Positions 1-10,000 of a stretch of DNA of 64,000 nucleotides are shown here, piece after piece (the first letter of the stretch is position 1; every line of letters starts with the position of its first letter). This stretch comes from JACRCT01 sp049841135 (GTDB lineage: Bacteria > Myxococcota > Myxococcia > Myxococcales > UBA5297). The position numbers and the translations under genes were made by a program. Below the pieces are notes generated by a model that did not search any database, was not told the DNA's origin, and saw nothing but the letters and a program-made list of their open reading frames with translations. Where the stretch lies: the NCBI GenBank assembly GCA_049841135.1, contig JASGHK010000005.1, positions 2,790,001 to 2,854,000 of the forward strand, read 5' to 3'.

Positions 1-641
1 CCGGCGGCGAGAGCTGCAGCCCCGAGAGGACCACCTCGTCGCAGCAGTCCTCCGCGCTCGCGAGCAGCCGGCGCAGGGCGGCGGGCTCGGTCCACTCGCA
101 CACCAGCGGGCGCAGGAGCATCACCGAGTGCAGGCTGCGGTCGCGGCAGTCCTGGAGCAGCTGCAGGCGCGGCGCGACCGGGGTCACCGGCGAGACCCGT
201 CCGGTGGCATCGCCAAGGCTGACGAAGACCGAGACGCGCAGCGACAGAGACATCAGCCAGTCGAGCCACTTCGGCCCCGGGTGCAGCCGCGAGGTCATCA
301 GCACCACCTGGCCGGGCAGCCGGTCCTGAAGGCCCTCGAGCAGCTCGCGCAGCACCGGCAGCACCGTCGGGTCGAACGGGTCGCAGAAGTCCATCACCGA
401 CAGCCGCAGCTGGCGGACGAGCCCGACGCGCTCCTCGAGCGCTCCGACGAGGCTCGTCGACCGGGGCCAGCGCGCGGCGCTCGCGCCCGATGCCATCCGC
501 GAGGTTGAGGCAGTACGGACACCCGAGCCCACAGCCGCAGATGGGGTTCACCGACAGGTGCCCCTTCCCCTCGTTGTAGGAGAGCGGGGGCGGGCGAGAG
601 GACCACGAGGGGCGCGGTTCGACGAAGGGCAGGACGGCCAC
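1..641 (-). CDS. Radical SAM domain protein, partial, one frameshift
   Basis: This gene runs off the left edge, so its C-terminus is missing. It starts at a GTG (639-641) preceded on the minus strand by a strong Shine-Dalgarno, GGAGGTGA, about 6 nt upstream. Early in the protein is CGCGLGCPYC, which contains the Cx3Cx2C signature that binds the 4Fe-4S cluster of radical SAM enzymes. After about residue 60 the family-like reading continues in another frame (indel near position 460), with barrel-like stretches such as LRLSVMDFCDPFD and VSVFVSLGDATG. The layout resembles spore-photoproduct-lyase-like or generic radical SAM barrels, but the substrate cannot be told. It diverges from the sigma-54 activator at 816, with 174 bp between them. 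The frameshift is probably a sequencing indel. Confidence 0.68.
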   Translation of the reverse strand, partial: MAVLPFVEPRPSWSSRPPPLSYNEGKGHLSVNPICGCGLGCPYCLNLADGIGRERRALAPVDEPRRSARGARRARPPAAAVGDGLLRPVRPDGAAGAARAARGPSGPAARPGGADDLAAAPGAEVARLADVSVAARLGLRQPWRCHRTGLAGDPGRAAPAAAPGLPRPQPALGDAPAPAGVRVDRARRPAPAARERGGLLRRGGPLGAAALAA

Positions 642-758
642 AGGTCACCTCCGGAAGGAGAAGCGCGGGGCGGGAGCGGGGAGCCAGCGCCCGGTGCTGC
701 TTCACCAACCGTGCCGCCCTCCCGCCGCTCTGAGGGCGGACCCGGAGAGACCGGAGGT

Positions 759-779
759 GCTGCACAGGAACTGTGCAGC
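759..779. promoter_or_regulatory. Inverted repeat, candidate operator
   Basis: Perfect 8-bp arms GCTGCACA / TGTGCAGC are separated by GGAAC, centred 46 bp upstream of the ATG at 816. The position in the divergent intergenic region suits a dimeric regulator or autoregulation of the activator. No binding protein can be named. Confidence 0.45.
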
Positions 780-815
780 GTGTGCAAGGTCCGCCGGAGG
801 GGTACCCTGGTCGGC

Positions 816-3238
816 ATGACACGCACACGCGCTTCCGGAAGCGGCGGGTCGGTGGGGGAGGCCTTCGAGCGTCACGACTGGGAGGCGGTCGAGCGGCTCT
901 CGCGCAAGTCGACGGACCCGGCGATCCAGCTCCTCCGGGTCCGCGCGCTCGACCGGCTGGGGCGGGTCAAGCAGGCCGTCGAGGCCGCCGAGCAGGCCGG
1001 GCGCGCCAGGGCCACGCCGGAGCTGGCGCTGGAGCACGCGCTGCTGCTCGTGAACGCCTCGCGCTTCAAGTCGGCGCTGGAGGTCATCTCCCGGTCGGAG
1101 CGCGGGGTGCGTCCGCCGCTCTCGCGCCAGTTCCAGATCCTGCGCGCCGCGGCGCTCTCCGGCCTGCACGCGCAGACCGAGCCGCGCTCGCTGCTGGAGG
1201 CGGTGGCGGCCGACGCCCGCGCGGATGGGGACGTGCGCGGCGAGGCCGAAGCGACGGGGTGGCTGGTGCTGGTCGCCTTCCGCGCCGCGGATCTGCAGGG
1301 CGCCATCGACGCCGGGCAGCGCGCGCTGGCGCTGCTCTCGAGCGGCGGACCGAGCCTGACGCTGGCGCGGGTGCATCGCCACCTGGCGGTCGTCTACGGC
1401 GTGCAGCGGCGCTACATCGAGGCGCTCGGGCACCACAACCACGCCATCGCCGTCTATCGCTCGCTGGAGGTGCGGCTGGGCGAGGGCCGCGAGTACCTGA
1501 GCCTGGGGCTGCACTACCTGGACATGGGCGAGTCGGAGGCTCGCCGAGCACTACATCCGCAAGGGGTTGGCCATCGCCGAGAGCAGCGAGGACGAGACGC
1601 TGCTCTCGCTCGCGCTCAGCCGGCTGGGGACGTTGGCGCTCTCGCGGGCGCAGCCGGCCCAGGCGCTCAAGGCCTACGAGCGTGACCTGGCGCTGGTGCG
1701 CCACACCGAGTCGCCGCGCAACAAGGCCTTCCCGCTGCGCAACGTGGGCCGGGCCCTGGCGGCGCTGGGGCGGATCGACGAGGCGCTGGCCCGCCTGAGC
1801 GAGAGCGCGGCGATCTTCGAGTCGCTGGGCGACCGGGTGAACCTGGCGATGACGCTGCTCGACCAGGCCATCGCCGACTCGTCGCGTCCGGGCCGCTCGG
1901 GGGCCGCGGCGCTGGAGGCGGCCCGGCGCGGGCGCGCGCTGCTCGAGGAGTCGCGCCGCTCGCAGATGCTGCCGCACGCAGAATCTCGCCGAGGCCCACG
2001 CGCGGCTCGCGCGCGGCGAGCGCGAGGCGGCGGAGACGCTCTTCACCACCGCGCTCTCCATCTGGTCCAACCAGGGGAACGTGGCGCGCGCGGCGGAGGC
2101 CTGTCTGCGCTTCGGCTCGGCGCAGGCGCTCTTCGGCGACCGCGAGCGGGCGCGGGCGACCTTCGAGCGGGCCCTGCAGCTCACGGTGCAGGGCAGCCAG
2201 CCGGAGCTGACGAGCGCGCTGCTCACCCGCGTCGACAATCTCGAGCCCGAGGTGGCGGTGCTGCGGCCGCTACGCAGCGACCTGGACAAGGGGCTGCAGG
2301 AGACGGCGCCGCCGGCGAGCACCGAGGAGATCGTCGGGACCAGCCCGGCGATGGTCGAGGTGCGGCGGCTGGTGGCGAAGGTGGCCCGGACGCGGGTGCC
2401 GGTGCTCATCACCGGGGAGAGCGGGGTCGGCAAGGAGCTGGTCGCGCGGGCCATCCACGGAGGATCGCCGCGGCGCGAGCGGCCCCTGGTCATCGTCAAC
2501 TGCGGGGCGATCCCGGCGGAGCTGGTGGAGTCGGAAGCTCTCGGGCACGTGCGCGGGGCCTTCACCGGCGCGCTGCGCGACTCGGCCGGCAAGTTCGCGG
2601 CGGCCGACGGCGGCACGCTCTTCCTGGACGAGGTGGGCGACCTTCCGCTGGCGGCGCAGGTGAAGCTCCTGCGGTTCCTGCAGTCGGGCGAGATCCAGAC
2701 GGTGGGCGACAGCGGAGCGCGGCCCAGGCACGTCGACGTTCGGGTGATCGCCGCCACGCACCGCGACCTGGCCGCGATGGCCGCCTCGGGCGCCTTCCGG
2801 CAGGACCTGCTCTTCCGGCTCAACGTCTTCCCGCTCCACGTGCCGCCGCTGCGCGAGCGCAAGGGCGACATCCCGGCGCTGGTGCGCGCGACGTTGACGA
2901 GCGACCCGACCCTGGCCGAGCTGGGGATCCACGGCATCTCCAACTCGGCGCTCACGGCGCTGCGCGAACACGGCTGGCCAGGGAACGTCCGCGAGCTGCA
3001 GAGCGCGCTGGTGCGGGCGGCGGTGCTGGCCAGCGGAGGGACCCTCGTCGCCGAGGACCTGCCGGACTTCGGTAGCGCGGAGGCGGGCGGCGCGAGCGGG
3101 AGGTTCAAGACGCTGGAGGAAGTCGAGCGCGAGCACGTCAAGGCGGCGCTGGCGCGCGCGGGCGGGAACCGGTCGGTGGCCGCGCAGCTCCTGGGCGTCC
3201 ACCGCAACACGCTGCGCAAGAAGCTCGCGGGCGACTAG
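816..3238 (+). CDS. TPR sigma-54-dependent transcriptional activator, two frameshifts
   Basis: About 807 residues. The N-terminal half is a run of TPR-like helical repeats. It is followed by a sigma-54 AAA+ domain with Walker A GESGVGKE (near 2416), the sigma-54 contact loop GAFTGA (near 2560), Walker B-like GTLFLDEVGDLP (near 2612) and the arginine-finger region FRQDLLFRLNVFPL. The C-terminus is a Fis-type helix-turn-helix (NRSVAAQLLGVHRNTLRKKL). It therefore should open sigma-54 promoters in response to a signal sensed by the TPR region. There is no receiver, GAF or FHA domain. The protein is continuous only with two single-base corrections, near 1537 (an extra G in GG) and near 1980. The start is the ATG at 816, downstream of a perfect inverted repeat. 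Its target genes are unknown; nothing here shows it controls Wadjet. Confidence 0.85.
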
Positions 3239-3329
3239 GAACGGCCGGTGCGCAGCGCGACCGCGTGCTGAAGATAGGCAGCTACTTTGTGACATGACCG
3301 CGCAGGGGTCCGCCTCTGCCGTGGCCTGT

Positions 3330-3354
3330 CCCGAGCCTGCCGAAGGGCTCAGGG
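3330..3354. repeat. Short palindromic intergenic repeat, copy 1
   Basis: The sequence cccgagcctgccgaagggct continues with cagg, forming a GAGCC/GGCTC hairpin. It belongs to the same loose family (CCCGAGCnTGnCnAnGGGC) as the copies near 4061, 59899 and 59970. Such REP-like palindromes lie outside genes. It sits between convergent genes ending at 3238 and 3368 and could also act as a terminator. Confidence 0.5.
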
Positions 3355-3367
3355 AGAACGGGGGTGG

Positions 3368-3983
3368 TCAGGCGCTGAAGCTGCGCGCCAGCGAGCGCAG
3401 GATGCGCGGCACGTCGAGCGCGGCCGGGTAGTCGGAGAGCGACTCCACGAAGCGGTCGTCGCTGGCGAGGTCCTCCAGCACCTGGCTCGCGCGGCCGGGC
3501 GCGCGGGCCACGACCCGGTCGAAGACCGCCATCCAGGAAGGGATGAGCTCGTGGAGGGCGGAGTTGACGCAGCTCGACGTCGTCACTGGCGTTGCCCAGG
3601 AGCTTGAGGAAGCGGTCGGGGAAGATGCGCTCGGTGCCGTGCTCGCGGATCACGACCGAGGAGTCGCCGCGCGCGTGCGCGTAGGCGTCGAAGAGGTCGA
3701 GCGCGTAGCAGTGGACCGCGGCCTGCAGCGAGGCCTCGAGGAAGAGGTCGACGATGAGCATCTTCGGGTAGGGGAAGCGGCCCTTGGCGCTCGCCCAGAG
3801 CGCGTCGACGTTGCAGTCGCAGAGGTTGACGACGTAGTGGCCCGAGGTCGGCGCTGCCGGAGCAGGGGCGTGCGAGGCCGCGGCCATCGACGCGACGAAG
3901 GCGTCCAGGTCGGAGCGCAGGTGCCGCCGGACGTACTCCGGCCAGGCGATGGGGCTTCGCGGGAACGGAGCAAGGACGAGCAT
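3368..3983 (-). CDS. Hypothetical protein, frameshifted
   Basis: About 204 residues once a single-base indel near 3565 is corrected. I do not recognise the family. The protein begins MLVLAPFPRSPIAWPEYV and has a Cys-containing patch (VVNLCDCNVDALW), an apparently soluble alpha/beta middle (KMLIVDLFLEASLQ) and a helical C-terminus ending SLARSFSA. No signal peptide or membrane segment is seen. The ATG at 3983 is chosen because upstream sequence is low-quality Pro/Ala/Gly coding. Its 5' end lies inside direct repeat A, and a diverged copy of those first codons recurs near 13.2 kb, beyond the Wadjet genes. It diverges from jetA. The frameshift may be a sequencing error. Confidence 0.5.
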
Positions 3984-4018
3984 GGGCGCGGCCTCTTCTT
4001 CCGGTGCGGGGAGGCGGG
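3929..4018 (+). repeat. Direct repeat A, left of the Wadjet genes
   Basis: It aligns with 13209-13283 in the same orientation. The first 50 bp (3929-3978 against 13209-13258) match at about 41 of 50 positions by my hand count. A gap of roughly 11 bp follows, and then the arms match again around cctcttcttccgg / cctcttttccgg. On the minus strand both copies encode PRSPIA(W/L)PEYVR, with most differences at third codon positions. Copy A covers the start of the gene at 3368-3983. Confidence 0.6.
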
Positions 4019-4060
4019 ACTGTAGCCCATCGGAGAGACGGGAAGCAGGGCCCATCGCCC

Positions 4061-4083
4061 CGACACCCCGAGCTTGTCCAGGG
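4061..4083. repeat. Short palindromic intergenic repeat, copy 2
   Basis: The sequence caccccgagcttgtccaggg closely matches caccccgagctcgtcgaggg at 59899. It lies in the gap upstream of jetA and is likely a REP-like intergenic repeat. Confidence 0.45.
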
Positions 4084-4190
4084 GCCAGCCTCAGTCCCAT
4101 CGCAGACATGCTGCCGCCCGAAGGCTTGGCGACCCGGCACGAACTGCCGCGCGCCTCGTGTCCGCGCTCTGGGTAGGATGCCCGGGTTCC

Positions 4191-5745
4191 ATGGACCTGC
4201 AGCCCGGCCAGATTCGCGCCTTCGCCTACCTCAACGCCGAGAAGGCCGAGTCGTATCGCGCGGTGCTCGGCGTGTTCGTCGCAGCCAAGGCGCGCTTCTC
4301 GCTGCACTTGCGGCCCGCCGAGCTGCTCCGTGCGCTCGCGGCGGCCGGGCGCTCGCTGGAGGCCAAGGAGCTCGACGCCCAGCTCGCCCAGCTCTGCGAC
4401 TGGGGGAACCTGCAAGCGCACCCCGACACGGCCGAGGTGGCGACCGTCGAGGACTTCTACCGGCCGCGCTTCCTCTACCAGCTCACCGCGGAGGGCGAGG
4501 CCGCGGAGCGCGCGGTGCAGGCGTTCCACCAGTGGCTCGTCCAGCCCGGAGAGCTGCAGACCGCGGCGCTGGCGGACCTCGTCGAGCTCCTGCGCGACCT
4601 GGAGCAGCAGGCCCAGGCGGCGGAGCTCGACGGGAGCAAGGTGGCCCGCATCCTCAAGTCGCTGATGCTGGCGCTGGAGGAGCTGCACCTCGCGCGCGCA
4701 GACCTTCATGCGCAGCCTCCAGCGGACCATCGATCTGCAGGGGGCGTCCGTCGAGGCCTTCGTCGCCTACAAGGAGCGGCTCATCGAGTATCTCGAGCGC
4801 TTCATCGGCGAGATGGTGGTCTCCGGCAGCGAGATCGCCTCGGCCATCGAGCGGCTCGACGCGCTCGGTGCCGACCGGCTGCTGCAGGCGGCGGCGGAGC
4901 GCGAGCTGGCTGATGCGTTGGAGGTCACGCCGGAGTCCCGGAGTCAGTCACTCGAGGGGTGGCGAGGCCGGTGGAACGGCCTGCGCGCGTGGTTCGTCGA
5001 TCAGGGCGACGCGCCGTCGCAGGCGGAGGTGCTGCGTGCCCGCGCCCGCTCGGCCATTCCCGCGCTGATCAGCGCGGTCGCGAACCTCCACGACCGGCGC
5101 CTGACCCGCGCAGACCGCTCGACCGACTGGCGGACCCTGGCGCGCTGGTTCGCCGAGCTGGAGTCGGAGGACCAGGCGCACCGCCTCTGGCGCGCCGCGA
5201 CGGGACTGCCGCCCGCGCGCCACCTGACCATCGACGACTCGAGCCGGGAGCGCTGGGAGCTGGACGACGTCGGGCCGCAGACCAGCTGGCTGGAGGCGCC
5301 GCCCTTGCGCATCTCCCTGCGCCTGCGCGCCACCGGACGCTACACGCGCCGCGGACGCGTCAACGATGTCGTCGACAAGAGCCAGGAGAAGGCCGAGCTC
5401 GCGCGGCTGGCGCGCCTGGAGACCGAGCAGCTCGAGCGGGCCCTGAGGCGCCTGGCCACGGGGACGACGACCCGCCTCTCGCAGATCGGCGAGCTGGACC
5501 CGACGGAGTTCGGTCTCCTCCTCGATCTGCTGGGCGAGGCGCTCTCGGCCCGGACGCGCGAGGACGCGCCGGTGGAGACGACGTCCAGCGACGGAGGGCT
5601 GCTCATTCGCCTGGAACCGCTCCTCGAGGAGCCCGACGCGCGCGCGACGATCGAGGTGACCGGGCTGGGCCGCCTGTCGGGGCCGGACTGCCAGGTGACC
5701 ATCCGCCGGCTGTCGTCGCGGGCCGCCACGGAGGACGCAGCATGA
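4191..5745 (+). CDS. jetA: Wadjet (type III) subunit JetA, DUF2397/TIGR02677 family, frameshifted
   Basis: About 518 residues. JetA is the kleisin-like subunit of Wadjet, which together with JetB and the SMC-like JetC forms an SMC loop-extruding complex that recognises circular plasmid DNA. The N-terminus (AFAYLNAEKAESYRAVLGVF, then FSLHLRPAELL) is typical of DUF2397. The middle is helical and the end is winged-helix-like. The reading frame breaks near 4700 at a GCGCGC run; one base fewer or two more restores the reading into TFMRSLQRTIDLQG. The ATG at 4191 is used. A TAGGAT hexamer at 4174-4179 could be a -10 element of a nearly leaderless message, but no good -35 is visible. The stop overlaps the jetB start (ATGA at 5742-5745), so the genes are translationally coupled. 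Confidence 0.87.
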
Positions 5746-7005
5746 GCGCCGGCCGCGATCTCGCCGCACGGCGCGTGTCGGACGCGGAAGCTCGAGGAGC
5801 GCCGCCGCGCCCTGCGCTGCCTCTTGATGCACCCGCTGCTGACTGCGCGCGGGCCCTTCGCGAGCGAGCTGGTGCTGGTCCGGCGACACGCCGCCTGGCT
5901 GCGCGAGTGGCTCGCGAGCTTCCCGGGCTGGACGCTGGTCGTGGACCCGGAGCTCGCGCGGCTGTGCAAGACCCCGGCGGATCTCGCCGACTCCACCCGC
6001 GCCGCCTGCGACAGCGGCGGCGAGCCCTTCTCGCGGCGGCGCTACGTGCTGGCCTGCCTCGCGCTCGCGGCGCTGGAGCGCTCGGATCGCCAGACGACGC
6101 TCGGGAACCTGGCCAAGGAGATCGAGCTCCTCTGCGGTGCGGAGCCGGCGCTGGCCCAGGCGGGGATCGTCTTCGACCTGAGCCTGCACGAGGTCCGCCG
6201 CGACATGGTCGAGGTCGTTCGGCTGCTCCTCTCGCTCCAGGTCCTCGTCCGTGTCCAGGGCGAGGAGCTGCAGTACCTGCAGGACAAGGGAGACGTGCTC
6301 TACACCGTGCAGCGCCCCGCGCTCGCGTCGCTCTTGCAGGTCCAGCGCAGCCCTTCGACGGTCGAGCAAACGGGCTTCCTCCAGCGGCTGGAAGCGCTGG
6401 CGGTGCCGCCTGTGCCGGCGACGGACGAGGCGCGCAACCGCAAGCTGCGCACCTCGCTCGTGCAGCGGCTGCTGGACGATCCGGTCGTCTACTACCAGGA
6501 CCTGACCGATGAGGAGCGCGCGTACCTGACCGGCCAGCGGCACCTGCTCCTCTCGGAGATCGAGAAGGCGACCGGCTTGGTCCCGGAGATCCGACGAGAG
6601 GGGATCGCGATGGTCGACGGGCGTGGCGACCTGAGCGACGCCGGCTTCCCGGACGAAGGCACCGACGGGCACGTGGCGCTCCTCTTGGCTGAGCACCTGG
6701 CGGAGCGCGCCAATCGCTCGCCCACCTCCGTGGTGCCGGGCGCGGAGCTGGAGGCGCTGGTGGCGTCGCTCGCGAAGCAGCACAAGTCGCATTGGCGCAA
6801 GGACGCGTCGGAGCCCGGGGCGGAGGTGGCGCTGACCGCGACCGCGCTGGATCGCCTCGCGAAGCTGCGCCTGGTGCGCAAGACGAGCGAGGGGGTGATC
6901 CCACTGCCCGCCATCGCCCGCTACACGCTCGAGCCCCTGGCTGAAGACGCGGCGCCTGCGCCCGGCGCGCGCGGCAAGCAGCTGGGACTGTTCGGAGGGA
7001 AGTGA
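5742..7005 (+). CDS. jetB: Wadjet (type III) subunit JetB, DUF2398/TIGR02678 family, frameshifted
   Basis: About 421 residues. JetB is the KITE-like winged-helix subunit that bridges the kleisin JetA and the SMC-like JetC. Recognisable DUF2398 features are the N-terminal EERRRALRCLLMHPLL, WTLVVDPELARL and a C-terminal part ending GKQLGLFGGK. The ATG overlaps the jetA stop in ATGA. After about 16 codons the frame must shift by one base near 5789 (an extra G in GCGGAAG) to join the conserved EERRRAL segment. As sequenced, only an internal TTG/ATG at 5824/5827 would give a long protein. It ends 3 nt before the jetC start. The rest of the frame is intact. Confidence 0.87.
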
Positions 7006-7008
7006 CCG

Positions 7009-10000
7009 ATGACCGAGGCCACGCTGCCCAGGCCGACCCGTGAACGCTGGGAGCCGCTCCGCAGCGGGCTGCTCAACCTGTTCCGCTACGACCACGAGGA
7101 GTTCCTCTGGGAGAAGGGCCACCTGCTCCTCAGGGGGAACAACGGGACGGGCAAGTCGCGCGTGCTGGCGCTGCAGCTGCCCTTCCTGCTCGACGGAGAG
7201 GTGGCGCCGAGCCGGCTGGAGCCCGATGGAGATGCCGCCAAGCGGATCGAGTGGAACCTGCTGCTCGACCGCTACAAGGACCGCCTGGGCTACACGTGGC
7301 TCGAGCTGGGGCGCGTCGACGCCGAGGGCGAGCACTTCCTCACCCTGGGCTGCGGTCTGCAGGCTGCGGAGGGACGCGGGCTGACCAACAAGTGGTTCTT
7401 CGTCACCCGCCAGCGCATCGGTCAGGACCTCTTCCTGCAGTCCGCCGGCGGCCAGGCGCTGACCCGCGAGAAGCTGGAGGAGGAGATCGGCGCGCACGGC
7501 GAGGTCTTCCGGACCGCGACGGCCTACCGCAAGGAGGTCGACGCGCGGCTCTTCAAGCTCGGGGAGCAGCGCTACGGCGCGCTGGTGGATCTGCTCATCG
7601 AGCTGCGCAAGCCGCAGCTCTCGCGGCACCTGGACGAGGCCGAGCTCTCCAACGCCTTGTCCGAGGCGATGGCGCCGCCGTCGCAGGCGCTGCTGGCGGA
7701 CGTGGCCGAGGCGTTCCGCGGCCTGGAGACCGACCGCGGGCACCTGACGAGCTTCGAGAAGGCGCTTTCGGCGGCCGAGTCGTTCCTGAAGCGCTACCAG
7801 CACTATGCGCAGGTCGCCGCGAGGCGCCGCGCGGCCGGGGTCCGCAAGGCCCATTCGGAGTACGAAGGCCTTCAGCGATCGCTGCGCGAGGCCGAGGCCG
7901 CCCAGCTCAAGGCGAGCTCCGACCAGCAGCAGGCGGTGGCGGATCTCGAGCAGCTCAAGGTCGAGGAGCAGCGCGTCCAGGCCGAGAGCGAGGCGCTGGC
8001 CGGGAGTGAGGCCATGCGCAACGCGGAGGCGCTCGATGCCGCCCGCGTCGAGGCGGAGCGCAGGAAGGCTGCGGCGGCCCGGGCGGAGGAGGAGCGAAGT
8101 CGTGCAGCGGCGAGCAGCGAGCGGGCCGGGGAAGACTCGAAGGTCGCTGCCACGCGCGCGCAGCAGGCTCGCTCGGCGCTCAACGACTCGCTGGCGGACT
8201 GCGCCTTCCACGCCGAGGGCTGCGCGCTGACCACGGTCCACCAGGCCGCGGTCCAGGTCCTCGGGGCGCCTCCGTACGAGGCACGTGCCGCGGCGTCGTT
8301 TCTCAGGCAGCTGGAGGCCGCGGGCGGGAAGCGGCTCAAGGAGGCGAGGCTCCTGGCGCAGGCCGACCGCGAGGTGGTCCGCTCTTCGTCCGAGCTCGCC
8401 CAGGCGCGCAGCGCTCAGCTCGCGCTGGAGGCCGAGCGCGACGGTGCGCTCGCGCGGGAGCGGGAGGCCAGGAAGGAAGGCGAGCAGGCGGTTGCTGGCC
8501 TGCTCGGCGCCTACCGGACGTGGTCGGGGAGCCTGCGCGAGCTGGCGCCGGCGGAGTCCGGGAGCCTTGAGGAGGACGTTCGCGAATGGGCCGAGCGCGC
8601 CGACGGCCCCAGCCCAATTCGGGCCGCCGTGCAGAGCGCCTTCGTCGCCGCCAACGACCGGATCGCGGCGGCGCGCTCGGAGGCGGCGCAGGCCCTCCGC
8701 GCGCAAGGAGAGATCGCCGAAGGGCTGGAGAAGGAGAAGGCGGCGCTGGAGTCGGGCCAGCACCAGCCGCCGCCCGCGCCCCACACGCGCGCCGCCGAAC
8801 GGGAGGGACGCGCCGGGGCACCGCTGTGGAGGCTCTGTGACTTCGCGCCCGGGCTCGGGCCCGGAGAGCGTGCCGGGCTCGAGGCCGCGCTCGAGGCGTC
8901 GGGGCTGCTGGACGCATGGGTGACGCCGGACGGACGTCTGCTCGACGGTGTGCACGACGCGTTCGTCATCCCCGAGTCGAGCCCGCTGCCGCCGGAGGGA
9001 CAACACCTGGGCCACGCGCTGGTCCCGGCGATCGACCCGAAGGACGCTCGCTGCGCCGGGATGGGCAGCGAGGTGGTGAAGGCGGTCCTGCGCCAGGTCG
9101 GGCTGGGGTCGGATTCGGGCCCGGTGCGAGTCGAGGTCAGCGGGCGCTGGCAGCTGGGACCGCTCCACGGAGCGTGGGCCAAGGCCGCGGCCGAGCACAT
9201 CGGCGAGGGGGCGCGCGAGGCGCTGCGCCGGGAGCGTCTGGCGGCCGTCGTGGCGCAGCTGGCGGAGGCGAAGGCGAAGCTGGCGGTGCTGCGCCGTGCG
9301 CTCGAGCAGGTCGCTTCTCGGGCCGCGACCGCGAAGCAGGAGCTGGAGCGCAGCCCGGGCGACGAAGGCGTCCTCCGCGCGACCGCGCAGATCGGCGCGG
9401 CGGCCCGCGAGGCCGCCGGAGCGAGGGCGAGGCTCGCCGCGGCCGAGAAGGTGACGGCGGAGCGGCGGCGCACGCACGAAGAGGCTGTCTCTCGTCGAGA
9501 CCAGGCGGCGCAGGACCTTGGGCTCACGAAGTGGGTCGAGAAGGCGGTGGAGCTGGAAGATGCGGTCCAGGGCTACCTGCGCGCGCTGGCGCGCCTCTCC
9601 GGAAAGATCGAGAGCAGCCGGGCGGCGTTCGAGCAGGAGGCGGCCGCCGCGAGTGCGCTGGAGCGGGCCCGGGCGTTCGAAGGGCGCGCGAGAGAAGCGA
9701 GCCTCGTGTCGCGAGGCGAGGCGGAGGCGGCGTCACAGCGCTGGCAGACGCTCGAGCAGACCGTCGGCGCCGAAGCCCGCGAGGTCCTGGCGAGGCGAGG
9801 CGCGGCGCGCCGCAAGCTCGAACAGATCCACGAGCGCGAGAGACAGTCCGGCCTGGCCGAGCGCGACGCGTTCGCCCGCAAGGCGCGAGCGGAAGGCGAG
9901 GCGGAGAAGGAGCGGCAGGCGCTCGGTCGCCAGGCGGAGGTTCGGGACCGGGCGCTGCAGGCGCTGGAGCGCTTTGCGAAGACCAAGCTGCTGGTGACCG

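Noticed and set aside
1084..3219. A 711-codon minus-strand frame opposite the sigma-54 activator
   Set aside because: Ser/Arg-rich complement of a well-conserved AAA+ gene; no domain or ribosome-binding site.
4948..9477. A 1,509-codon open frame on the minus strand antisense to jetA-jetC
   Set aside because: It is a by-product of high GC on the complementary strand: it is Arg/Pro/His-rich, matches no family and lies opposite clear conserved domains.
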